From: Poriferisulfidus sp963668445
GTDB lineage: Bacteria; Pseudomonadota; Gammaproteobacteria; Poriferisulfidales; Poriferisulfidaceae
NCBI GenBank assembly: GCA_963668445.1
Contig: OY764335.1
Span: forward strand, 434,001 to 498,000
DNA: 64,000 bases
Direction of reading: 5' to 3'
Position 1 is the first letter of the stretch, and every line of letters begins with the position of its first letter. Below are positions 32,562 through 42,418 of this stretch, piece by piece. A model generated the notes under the pieces. That model was not told the origin of the DNA. It saw only the letters and a list, made by a program, of their open reading frames with translations, and searched no databases. The translations under genes and the position numbers were made by a program.

Positions 32562-33152
32562 CTAGTCCTCGGTTTTGGCCGATGCTTCGGCCGAAGGGTC
32601 GTCGGTCGGGGCATCGCCGGATGCGGCCTCCGGTGTGGCGGCGGGAGCTTCTTCCGGGCGTTCCGCTGGAGTTTCGGCCGGAGTTTCCGCCGGCTTGGCA
32701 GCGGGAGCATCGTCGGCTGCAGCCTCCGCAGGTTTCGTTGCGGCTTCTTCCGCGGTTGCGGGCTTGGTTTCGGCCGGCGTTTTCGCCGCGTTTGCGCCGG
32801 AGCGCCATTGGGCCTCTTCGGAATCTTCTTCTTCCGCCGATTTCGCCAGCGGCGATATGGACGTAACGGCCGTCTCGCGGCGAATCACCAAGCTGCGCAG
32901 CACCGCATCGTTGAAGCGGAAGGCGTGCTGGATCTCGTTCAGGGCTTCGGCGTTGCACTCGATATTCATCAGCACGTAGTGCGCCTTGTGCAATTTGTCG
33001 ATGGAATAGGCCAGTTGGCGCCGGCCCCAGTCTTCCAAGCGATGGATCTGGCCGCCGCGGTCGGTGACCATGAGGCTGTACCGCTCAATCATCTGCGGAA
33101 CCTGATCGCTCTGGTCGGGATAGACCAGAAACACGATTTCATAATGTCGCAT
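32562..33152 (-). CDS. rpsF: ribosomal protein bS6 with long low-complexity tail
   Basis: 196 residues; the usual S6 is ~95-135. Core: MRHYEIVFLVYPDQSDQVP, AYSIDKLHKAHYVLMNIECN, RFNDAVLRSLVIR. From ~residue 105 on, the protein is an Ala/Pro/Glu/Thr-rich repeat-like tail (PAET, PAEA, PEEAP units) with no fold expected. E. coli S6 ends in glutamates modified by RimK, so a Glu-rich tail fits the family, but this length is unusual. Confidence 0.95.
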   Translation of the reverse strand: MRHYEIVFLVYPDQSDQVPQMIERYSLMVTDRGGQIHRLEDWGRRQLAYSIDKLHKAHYVLMNIECNAEALNEIQHAFRFNDAVLRSLVIRRETAVTSISPLAKSAEEEDSEEAQWRSGANAAKTPAETKPATAEEAATKPAEAAADDAPAAKPAETPAETPAERPEEAPAATPEAASGDAPTDDPSAEASAKTED

Positions 33153-33222
33153 GTGCGTTCCCTTCGGGTTGTCAGCCCCCCGCCGTCGCGGTGGAGCAAG
33201 GAGTCGGGTATTTGCGCCGCGT

Positions 33223-33228
33223 ATTCTA
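33223..33228 (-). promoter_or_regulatory. putative -10 of rpsF operon
   Basis: TAGAAT on the minus strand, 70 bp upstream of the rpsF start. No convincing -35. The rest of 33153-33346 shows nothing recognisable. Confidence 0.35.
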
Positions 33229-33346
33229 GCAGAACGGATGGGACCGGGCCCATCAGCCCCAAGCCTCCAACTCCGGACGGGACAGGATTGGCCGCAGGAA
33301 CGACTGCCGGGCCTCGTGTCAAGCCAACTGCCAGTGCGTCGCGGCG

Positions 33347-34033
33347 TCAGGACCGTGTCTCTCCTTTGGCGACGGGCGCGATGCTCTTATGCGGCAGGAA
33401 GATCCCGCAGCCCAGCAGCCGCGCCGGGCCTAACCCTTGCTGCTGCAGGCGCAGCGAAGGTTCGGGGTCGAGGCCGTCCAGCATCAGGCTGCGGCATTGC
33501 CGCGTCGTCGCGTCGTCGCGGACTGGGTGGTAGCGCCCGGCCAGCATCCGCGGTGCTTGGATGTTGGCGGCCTGCAGCTGTTCGGCGCAGGCGCGCAGGA
33601 AAACCTCTTCGTCTTCAGCCTCAATCGCAATGTAGCGGGCGAACATCGTGGCGTGGACTTGCAAATCATGCTGGCGCATCTCGCCTATCGCGAGGGCGTC
33701 CGCGCCAACCTGCAAGGTGGCGCCGCACAGTTGCGCGGCAGCATCCAGCCGGCTTCGGGGCAGCCGCACGGCCAGACGGGTGCGCCGCGACAGCGGCAGC
33801 CGGGCATCCGGATCTTCCGGGCGCAGCCATCCGTTGCCGGATTCGGCTCCATGGATCGCATGAATGCCGGCTTCTGCTTCGTCCTCTAGCCATGGCCAGA
33901 ATTCCGTCAGCGCCCGGCGCAGGTCGAGGGCGTGGTCGACCGGCAGCGCTGGACAGCGGATGCGGTAGCGGACGTCGACGCAGGCGGCGGCGGGCGGAAC
34001 GGGGTCGGGGGAATCCGGATCCTGCCAGTGCAT
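33347..34033 (-). CDS. orphan Cas6/Cmx6-like RAMP protein
   Basis: 228 residues from MHWQDPDSPDPV; longer in-frame starts run through neighbouring genes. Resembles the I-MYXAN Cas6/Cmx6 family: DVRYRIRCPALPVDHALDL, AGIHAIHGAESGNGW, LSRRTRLAVRLPRSR, and the glycine-rich RAMP end QQQGLGPARLLGCGIFLPHK. In CRISPR systems Cas6 cuts pre-crRNA, but no array or other cas gene is in this window. It is the last gene of a minus-strand run behind a TauD-like dioxygenase and a 63-residue protein, so a non-CRISPR RNA role is possible. Confidence 0.8.
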   Translation of the reverse strand: MHWQDPDSPDPVPPAAACVDVRYRIRCPALPVDHALDLRRALTEFWPWLEDEAEAGIHAIHGAESGNGWLRPEDPDARLPLSRRTRLAVRLPRSRLDAAAQLCGATLQVGADALAIGEMRQHDLQVHATMFARYIAIEAEDEEVFLRACAEQLQAANIQAPRMLAGRYHPVRDDATTRQCRSLMLDGLDPEPSLRLQQQGLGPARLLGCGIFLPHKSIAPVAKGETRS

Positions 34034-34035
34034 GG

Positions 34036-34227
34036 TCAGGGGCGCCGGGCTGTGAAGAAGCTTTCCAGTTGCGCCTCCCAGTCTTCGGGCGTATCCGGGA
34101 AGGGTGGCCGCACGTCCAAGCTCAGGAAGCGTTCGCCGGCTTCGATGCGCTCGGCGATGAGCGCTCGGAGTCCCTCGTACGAGGTCAGTTCGTGGTGTGC
34201 AATCAGCAGTTCGCTCAATCTCAGCAT
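34036..34227 (-). CDS. 63-residue conserved-looking small protein
   Basis: 63 residues: MLRLSELLIAHHELTSYEGL, RALIAERIEAGERFLSLDV, then RPPFPDTPEDWEAQLESFF. Soluble, helical, with no known family. Starts inside the end of the TauD-like gene (7 bp overlap) and stops 2 bp before the Cas6-like gene, so it is real by context and tightly linked to both. Confidence 0.65.
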   Translation of the reverse strand: MLRLSELLIAHHELTSYEGLRALIAERIEAGERFLSLDVRPPFPDTPEDWEAQLESFFTARRP

Positions 34228-35090
34228 GGCGGGCGGGCGTAGTCCAGATAGCGGGCGCGGTACAGCAGGCGCGGCCGTTCGGCATGATCGTCGTAGGCGC
34301 TTCTGCAGTGCAGCACATTATGCGCGATGAGCCCGTCGCCGGTTTCAAGGCGCAGTTCTCGGCAGGCAGGGGGCAGCGTGCCGAGCAGATGCCGGATGCG
34401 TGTGCGTGCGGTCGCGGTGTCCGTACGCCAGCGGATATGCTCCGTGCGTTCGGTGTAGCGCAGATGCAGCAGGCGGCCGTCGATGGAAAAGACGGGGCCG
34501 CGGAACTCCGGGCGCCGTACGCGGCCGTCGTCGAGGTGGGCCGGCACCGTGAAGGCTTCAGGATGGCTCAGGGCCCGCACCAGTTCCGGGTCCTCGTCGC
34601 GCAAGGCGATGTACAGGCGGCGCGGGTCGAGGAGCTGGTTCGCGCCGCCAGTGGCGGCCGGGGCGACGCAGTGCAGGATGAAGCTGCGGATGTTTGGTGC
34701 TAGATAGTAGCCGTCGGTGTGCCAGCGCAGCGGCTGGCGCGTATACGGAATGAAGCGTCGGGCGGCGTCCTGCCGGGCGGTCAGGCGCGCCACGCCGTCC
34801 GGCTCGGCGCACTGGTGATGGTTGAGGCGCGTCAGGCCGAGCTGCGCTCCCAGAGCCAGAATTCCAGCCGGTTGCGGGTCGGGCCGCGTGCGGTAGCAGG
34901 CGGCGCCGGTCGCGTGCAGGCGCGCCAGAAGGGCGCGGCGTTCGGCCGCAGTCAGATGCGCGGGGTCGGCGATGGCCACCGGTTCGAACTCTGCGTCGCC
35001 CGCTTCGAGCACGGCCGCCCGCCAGTCGCGGTACGCGGCGGCATGGGCCAGATCCCACCATGCGGGCGGGGGGAGCCGGGCGTCAGTCAA
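34221..35090 (-). CDS. TauD/TfdA-like Fe(II)/2-oxoglutarate dioxygenase
   Basis: 289 residues from TTG 35090, which overlaps the aminotransferase stop; no in-frame ATG exists, so the start is uncertain. Double-stranded beta-helix fold with metal triad H124-x-D126 (RWHTDGYY) and a distal His in LIAHNVLHCRSAY, plus the 2-oxoglutarate-binding Arg region HAERPRLLYRARYLD. The family hydroxylates small molecules such as taurine or trimethyllysine; substrate not predictable. Between an aminotransferase and the Cas6-like gene. Confidence 0.82.
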   Translation of the reverse strand: MTDARLPPPAWWDLAHAAAYRDWRAAVLEAGDAEFEPVAIADPAHLTAAERRALLARLHATGAACYRTRPDPQPAGILALGAQLGLTRLNHHQCAEPDGVARLTARQDAARRFIPYTRQPLRWHTDGYYLAPNIRSFILHCVAPAATGGANQLLDPRRLYIALRDEDPELVRALSHPEAFTVPAHLDDGRVRRPEFRGPVFSIDGRLLHLRYTERTEHIRWRTDTATARTRIRHLLGTLPPACRELRLETGDGLIAHNVLHCRSAYDDHAERPRLLYRARYLDYARPPC

Positions 35091-36264
35091 GGAGGTCGTG
35101 GAGGCGCGCGATGCCTTCTTCCAGCGTCGGCATGTCCGTGGCGAACGAGACCCGGATGTGGTTGGGCGAGCCGAACGGCATGCCGGGCACGACGGCAAGC
35201 CGCAGCTGGTCGAGCAGCAGCGTCGCGAATTCGATGTCCGAGTCGCATTTCAGGCGCCGGATGGCCTCGTTCACGTCCGGCAGGCAATAGAAGGAGCCGT
35301 CGGGCTTCAGGCAGGTGATGCCGGGCAGTTCGTCGAGGGCCGAAACGATGTAGCTGCGCCGCTGCTCGAATGCGGCCACCATGTCCGGCACGGAGGACTG
35401 GTCTTCCAGCAGCGCGGCGCAGGCGGCGGCCTGCGCGATGGAGCAGGGGTTGGAGGTGCTTTGCGACTGCACGTTGCGCATGGCGCTGATGACTTCGGCC
35501 GGCCCGGCTGCATAGCCGATGCGCCAGCCGGTCATGGCGTAGGCTTTGGAGACGCCGTTGATGAGCAGGATGCGGTTCCGCAGATCGGGCGCGACCTGGG
35601 CCAGATTGTAGAACGGGTGGTCATCGAAGCGGATCAGTTCGTAGATGTCATCGGACACGATCAGAACCTGCGGGTGCGCCCGCAGCACGTCGGCGAAGCC
35701 TTCCAGATCCTCCTTGTGCAGCATGGCGCCGCAGGGATTGGACGGGCTGTTGAGAATCAGCAGCCGGGTATTTGCGCTGATCGCCTCTTCCAGCTGCTCG
35801 GCGCTGGGGCGGAAGCCCTGTTCGAGCGTCGTCGGCAAGAACACCGGATCGCCGCCGGCCAGCCGCACCATGTTCGGATAGGAGGCCCAGTAGGGTGCCG
35901 GCATGATGACCTCGCCGCCTGGGTCGATCAGCACCTGGAGGCAGTTGTACAGGGCCTGTTTGGCGCCGGTGCACACCAGGATCTGGTTCGGTTCGAAGTG
36001 CAGGCGGTTGTCGCGCTGGAACTTGTGGGCGATGGCGGCGCACAGCGCCGGCGTGCCGCCGACGGCCGTATAGCGCGTCTGCCCGTCGCGGATGGCCTGC
36101 ATGGCCGCCTCGCAAATGATGTCCGGCGTGTCGAAGTCCGGTTCGCCGGCGCTCCAGTCGATGATCCGCTGGCCGGCGGCGCGCAGGCGGCGGGCAGTGG
36201 CGGAGACAGCCAGCGTGGCCGACGGTTCGCAGCGGCCGACGCGTTTGGCAAAGGTGTAGTCCAT
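35083..36264 (-). CDS. aspartate aminotransferase-like class I PLP aminotransferase
   Basis: 393 residues. Fold-type I: SAGEPDFDTPDIICEAAMQA near the start, YWASYPNMVRLAGG, NSPSNPCGAML, SDDIYELIRFDD, and the PLP Lys in LINGVSKAYAMTGWRIGYAAG. C-terminus has IRVSFATDMPTLEEG with the carboxylate-binding Arg. This is the Igamma (thermophile/AspC-like) group; aspartate is the likely donor, though prephenate is also known for the group. Divergent from uvrB; first gene of the run to the Cas6-like gene. Confidence 0.9.
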   Translation of the reverse strand: MDYTFAKRVGRCEPSATLAVSATARRLRAAGQRIIDWSAGEPDFDTPDIICEAAMQAIRDGQTRYTAVGGTPALCAAIAHKFQRDNRLHFEPNQILVCTGAKQALYNCLQVLIDPGGEVIMPAPYWASYPNMVRLAGGDPVFLPTTLEQGFRPSAEQLEEAISANTRLLILNSPSNPCGAMLHKEDLEGFADVLRAHPQVLIVSDDIYELIRFDDHPFYNLAQVAPDLRNRILLINGVSKAYAMTGWRIGYAAGPAEVISAMRNVQSQSTSNPCSIAQAAACAALLEDQSSVPDMVAAFEQRRSYIVSALDELPGITCLKPDGSFYCLPDVNEAIRRLKCDSDIEFATLLLDQLRLAVVPGMPFGSPNHIRVSFATDMPTLEEGIARLHDLLD

Positions 36265-36329
36265 AAGGGTATTTTCGGCCGCGTTGCCTAGTGTACAGTA
36301 CTTCGGGCTTCCGCTGCGCGGAGTGCAGC

Positions 36330-38347
<2,018 letters not shown>

Positions 38348-38351
<4 letters not shown>

Positions 38352-39349
38352 CAGCGGTTCAGGCGCACCAGCGTGCGACCGCGTGCGCGGCCGTCTAGGA
38401 ATTTCTGGAAAAGCTCCGGAAGCGCTTCCAGTTCGACGGTCGCGGCGACCAGCGCTTCCAGCTCATCCGGGTCGACCGCTTCGAACAGGCGCCTCCAGGC
38501 TTCTCGGCGCTGCGGCATCGGGCAGTTGGCGGACGTCACGCCCAGAATGCTGACGCCGCGGATGATGAACGGCGCGACCGAACCGCGGAAGTCCGCGCCG
38601 GTCGCGACGCCGATGCTGACGACGGCGCCCCAGGGCTCCGTCAGCCGCGCCAAGGCCGGCAGCGTTTCGCCGCCCAGCACGTCGATGGCGCCGGCGATGG
38701 CGGCGCGGGCCAGGCCCGACTTTCCGTACGGCAGTTGCTCGGGTGCCCAGACCTCGCTTGCGCCCAAGGCATGCAGGGCGTCATGCGCTTCCTCCTTTCT
38801 GGTGACGGCGATGCAGGGGTAGCCGAGCCGGTGGAGCAGCAGCACGGCCAGACTGCCGACGCCTCCGCTGGCGCCGGTCACTAGGATGGGGCCGCGGTCG
38901 GGATGAACATGGCACTCCTGCAAGCGCACGATGGAAAGCATGGCAGTCAGGCCGGCCGTGCCCAAGATCATGGCGGCGCGTTCGGTAAAGGGTGCAGGGA
39001 TGTTGATTAGCACGTCACCCGGTACGCGCAACCGCTCGCAGAAGCCTCCGTCGCGGATCTCTGACAGTCCGCAGCCGGTTGCCAGCACGGGCTGGCCGAT
39101 GGTGAAGCGCCGGTCTTCGCTGCGTACGATCACTCCGGCCGCATCAATGCCGCCGTTCAGCGGCGAGGTGCGCAGGATCGGGGCAGCCCCCAAGGCGGCC
39201 AAGGCATCCTTGTAGTTGATGGCGGAGTAGCGCGGCGCAACGACCACGTTGCCAGGGCTGAGTTCCTCAACGGCGAGTTCCGTCAAGGCGCAGCAGTGCT
39301 GCTTGCCGTCCCGCTCGATGCGCAAGGCTCGATAGACAGGGGCGGTCAT
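38348..39349 (-). CDS. acuI: AcuI/YhdH-type acrylyl-CoA reductase (zinc-free MDR)
   Basis: 333 residues. Medium-chain dehydrogenase without zinc ligands: SAINYKDALAALG, GIDAAGVI, the NADPH-binding GASGGVGSLAVLLLHRLGY, and IDVLGGETLPALARL. AcuI/YhdH reduces acrylyl-CoA to propionyl-CoA. Start overlaps the purK stop (ATGA). Convergent with uvrB, sharing a palindromic CTAG stop. Confidence 0.85.
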
Positions 39350-40494
39350 GCGGCGAGCCTTGCATACAGTTCATCGGCTCGCATCCGGGCAATGGACAAA
39401 TCCGCATCCAGAACGCAGAAATGCCCCATCTTGCGGCCGGGCCGCGCCTGCCGCTTGCCGTACAGGTGCAGGCGCACGGCCGGGTCTTCGCGCAGCATCG
39501 CCCAGTCGGGTTCGCCATCGCGCCACAGGCCGCCGAGCAGGTTGACCATGACGGCAGGCGTATGCTGGGCAGGGTCGCCCGGCGGCAGTCCGCACAGGAT
39601 GCGGGCCTGCTGCTCGAACTGGGAGATGCGGCAAGCATCCAGCGTGTAATGGCCGCTGTTGTGCGGACGCGGCGCCATCTCATTGAAATAGATGCCGTCG
39701 GCCGTGAGGAAGTACTCGACGGCCAGCACGCCATGGTAGTCGAGCGCCTGCGCCAGCGATCGGGCGCTGTCCTGTACGGTTCGCCGCATCTTCGCATCGA
39801 TGCGCGCCGGAGCGCAGGTCCGATGCAGGATGCCGTCGCGGTGCTCGTTTTCCGCGACCGGGTAGGTGACGCAGCGCTGCGGGCCGCAGGCCACGATGAC
39901 GGAGACTTCCGACTCCAGTTCCAGAGCGCGTTCCAGCACGCATGGCCGTCCGTCGTGCGCGGCGAATGCCTGTTCCGCCTCCGCGACGGTGCGCACCCGG
40001 GTTTGGCCTTTGCCGTCGTAGCCGAGCTGATCGGTTTTCAGGATGCAGAGGGGGCCGAGCCGTTGCAGGGCCTCGGCCAGCTGCGCCGCGTTCGTGATGG
40101 AGGCATGCGGCGTTGGCGGCGTGGCGGGCGCGTGGGCATCGGCGAAGCGCTTTTCGGCCAAGCGGCTCTGCGCGATGGCCAGAGCGCGAGCGTCCGGGTA
40201 CACCGGCGTTCGAGATTCGAGCCGTTGCACGCTGGCGGCCGGCACGGCCTCGAATTCGTAGCTGGCGGCGTCGCAGCGGGCGCCAAGAGATTCCAGCGCC
40301 TGAACATCGTCGTATTCGGCGATCAAGTGCTCGTCCGCCACGGCGGCTGCTGGGCATTGCGGATCCGGTGCCAGCACGCTGACGCGGCATCCCATCCGTT
40401 GGGCCGCTTCGGCAAACATAAGCCCCAGCTGGCCGCCGCCCAGCATGCCGAGGCGTTTGCCCGAGGCGTTCGGTTCAGTCGAGGACCTGTTCAA
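39346..40494 (-). CDS. purK: PurK, N5-carboxyaminoimidazole ribonucleotide synthase
   Basis: 382 residues from TTG 40494; the only nearby ATG (40446) falls inside the first beta strand (RLGMLGGGQLG), so TTG inside the purE end is preferred. ATP-grasp enzyme: GGGQLGLMFAEAAQRMG, SYEFEAVP, LKTDQLGYDGKGQTRV, EYFLTADGIYFNEMAPRPHN, LGGLW. Makes N5-CAIR for purine synthesis, used by the adjacent PurE. Confidence 0.93.
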   Translation of the reverse strand: MNRSSTEPNASGKRLGMLGGGQLGLMFAEAAQRMGCRVSVLAPDPQCPAAAVADEHLIAEYDDVQALESLGARCDAASYEFEAVPAASVQRLESRTPVYPDARALAIAQSRLAEKRFADAHAPATPPTPHASITNAAQLAEALQRLGPLCILKTDQLGYDGKGQTRVRTVAEAEQAFAAHDGRPCVLERALELESEVSVIVACGPQRCVTYPVAENEHRDGILHRTCAPARIDAKMRRTVQDSARSLAQALDYHGVLAVEYFLTADGIYFNEMAPRPHNSGHYTLDACRISQFEQQARILCGLPPGDPAQHTPAVMVNLLGGLWRDGEPDWAMLREDPAVRLHLYGKRQARPGRKMGHFCVLDADLSIARMRADELYARLAA

Positions 40495-40972
40495 GGACGG
40501 AGCGGGTCTGGGCATCCCGGAAGGCGTCCAAGCGCGCCGCCAGTTCCAAATCTTCGCCCGCCAGCATGGCGGCGGCGAACAGGGCCGCGTTCGCGGCACC
40601 GGCCGGGCCGATGGCGAATGTGGCGACCGGAATGCCGCGGGGCATCTGCACGATCGACAGCAGCGCGTCCTGCCCTTGCAGCGCGGTGGCCGGAATCGGC
40701 ACGCCGAGTACGGGCAAGGGCGTCAGGGCGGCCAGCATGCCCGGCAGATGCGCGGCGCCGCCGGCGCCGGCAATCAGGCAGCGGATGCCGCGCTCCCGTG
40801 CGGACCGGGCGTATTCCGCCATGAGGTCGGGCGTGCGATGCGCGGAGATGACGCGCGCTTCGTACGAAATTTCCAGCGCGTCCAGCTGCTCGGTTGCCGC
40901 CTGCATCGTTTCCCAGTCGCTGCGGCTGCCCATGGCGATGGCAATGGCCGGGGCCGGATTCGAATCGGTCAT
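40475..40972 (-). CDS. purE: PurE, N5-CAIR mutase
   Basis: 165 residues from MTDSNPAPA. GSRSDWETM (phosphate-binding loop), ARVISAHRTPDLM with the catalytic His, and AGAGGAAHLPGM. Class I PurE. Heads the purE-purK-acuI operon and is divergent from purC, so the two purine units share a promoter region. Confidence 0.96.
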   Translation of the reverse strand: MTDSNPAPAIAIAMGSRSDWETMQAATEQLDALEISYEARVISAHRTPDLMAEYARSARERGIRCLIAGAGGAAHLPGMLAALTPLPVLGVPIPATALQGQDALLSIVQMPRGIPVATFAIGPAGAANAALFAAAMLAGEDLELAARLDAFRDAQTRSVLEQVLD

Positions 40973-40999
40973 AGGGTTTCGGATGCGTCCAAAACGGGG

Positions 41000-41005
41000 A
41001 TTATA
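41000..41005 (-). promoter_or_regulatory. putative -10 of purE-purK-acuI
   Basis: Perfect TATAAT on the minus strand, 27 bp from the purE ATG, in the purE/purC divergent region (40973-41099). No recognisable PurR operator. Confidence 0.4.
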
Positions 41006-41099
41006 CTGCCTGCCGCCGCGAATTTCCCGATTCCGTTCCTGCCCCACATTTTCCGGAAACGCCATGGTTCATAATGGCGCATCGCCTTGCGACCTTTCG

Positions 41100-42002
41100 A
41101 TGGATTCCCAACCTGTCTTCGAGACCGCGCTGCCCGGGTTGCCGTTGCTCAGCCGCGGCAAGGTGCGGGATTTGTACGCGATTGACGCCGAGCACATGCT
41201 GCTGGTGGCGACGGACCGGCTTTCGGCTTTCGATGTGGTGCTGCCGACGCCGATTCCCGGGAAGGGGCGCATCCTGACGGCCATCTCGGAGTTCTGGTTC
41301 GAGCACCTGCAGGCACTGACTCCGCACCATTGCCGGCCTCTCGACTTGGAGGCGTTGCCGCTGGAGCCGGAAGAGCGGGCCATGCTGGTCGGACGGAGCC
41401 TGCGCGTGCGGCGTCTCGAGCCGCTTCCGGTGGAGGCGGTCGTGCGCGGCTATCTGATCGGTTCGGGTTGGCGGGACTATCAGGACCAAGGCCACGTGTG
41501 CGGCATCCCTTTGCCTCCGGGCCTGCGGCTTGCGGAGCGTCTGCCGGAGCCGCTGTTTACGCCCGCGGCGAAAGCGGCACCCGGGGAGCATGACGAGAAC
41601 ATCGATTTCGAGCGGGTCGCGCAGATGCTCGGCCGCCGCCGCGCCGAAGAGGTGCGGGATGTGAGCCTGCGCCTGTATGCCGAGGCGAGTGCGTATGCCC
41701 GCGAGCGCGGCATCATCATTGCCGACACCAAGTTCGAGTTCGGCTTGGATGCGGAAGGCGCGCTGGTTCTGATCGATGAAGTCCTGACGCCCGATTCGTC
41801 CCGCTTCTGGGATGTTGCGCATTGGCGTCCGGGCGAAAACCCGTACAGTTTCGACAAGCAGTTCGTACGCGATTGGCTGGCGGCGCAGGCGTGGGACAAG
41901 CGCCCGCCCGGTCCGGACATTCCGGACGACATCGCCGAGCGCACGGCGGAACGCTACCGACAGGTCGGCCGCCGTTTGTGCGGCGCACGAATCACCGATT
42001 AG
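41100..42002 (+). CDS. purC: PurC, SAICAR synthetase (long form)
   Basis: 300 residues from MDSQPVFETALPGLP. LLSRGKVRDLYAID, VATDRLSAFDVVLP, EAVVRGYLIGSGWRDYQ, IIADTKFEFGLDAEGAL and VLTPDSSRFWDVAHW are family motifs. It is the ~300-residue form resembling yeast Ade1, distinct from the ~240-residue E. coli form. Followed 11 bp later by a small TM protein gene. Confidence 0.96.
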   Translation: MDSQPVFETALPGLPLLSRGKVRDLYAIDAEHMLLVATDRLSAFDVVLPTPIPGKGRILTAISEFWFEHLQALTPHHCRPLDLEALPLEPEERAMLVGRSLRVRRLEPLPVEAVVRGYLIGSGWRDYQDQGHVCGIPLPPGLRLAERLPEPLFTPAAKAAPGEHDENIDFERVAQMLGRRRAEEVRDVSLRLYAEASAYARERGIIIADTKFEFGLDAEGALVLIDEVLTPDSSRFWDVAHWRPGENPYSFDKQFVRDWLAAQAWDKRPPGPDIPDDIAERTAERYRQVGRRLCGARITD

Positions 42003-42013
42003 GAGTATTTTCC

Positions 42014-42361
42014 ATGGCCAACACCCCGCAAATCGAAAAAACCCCAGAAGCCCGCATCGCGGAATTGGAACGCTACGTCACCCGCCTGCGGATCGGGCTG
42101 ATCGCAGTCGCATCGCTGATTCTGTGGCAGGCGACCTCGGAGTTGGGCTGGCTCGGACCGGTTCGCGTGTATGCCACGGAGGTGTACGCCAACCAGTTCA
42201 TTCTGGAAGATGTGGAGCAGAGGGTGCATGGGCGCTGGGAGACGTATGAGGAGTCGCCGGCGCAATTGATGGTGTTTGGCCCGAGTGCCGACTATGTTCG
42301 ATTGAGCGTCAAGGGCGTGGAGCATATCAAGGCTGAAGACTTTCTCGAAACGCCGGAATGA
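42014..42361 (+). CDS. small single-TM hypothetical protein
   Basis: 115 residues, MANTPQIEKTPEARI; a short coiled coil (RIAELERYVTRLR), one TM helix (LRIGLIAVASLILWQATSEL), then a beta-rich soluble part. Family not recognised. It has an SD-like AGGAG 7 bp before the ATG and follows purC by 11 bp. The reading frame continues beyond its TGA straight into the ATPase gene frame. Confidence 0.65.
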   Translation: MANTPQIEKTPEARIAELERYVTRLRIGLIAVASLILWQATSELGWLGPVRVYATEVYANQFILEDVEQRVHGRWETYEESPAQLMVFGPSADYVRLSVKGVEHIKAEDFLETPE

Positions 42362-42418
42362 GGCGAGAGAGGTACTCCGGTCGCAGCGAAGCAGGCGCCG
42401 ACTGCCAATGCGAAAGGT

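Noticed and set aside
33347..36264. CRISPR array expected near the Cas6-like gene
   Set aside because: No direct repeats with regular spacers were found here or elsewhere in the window.
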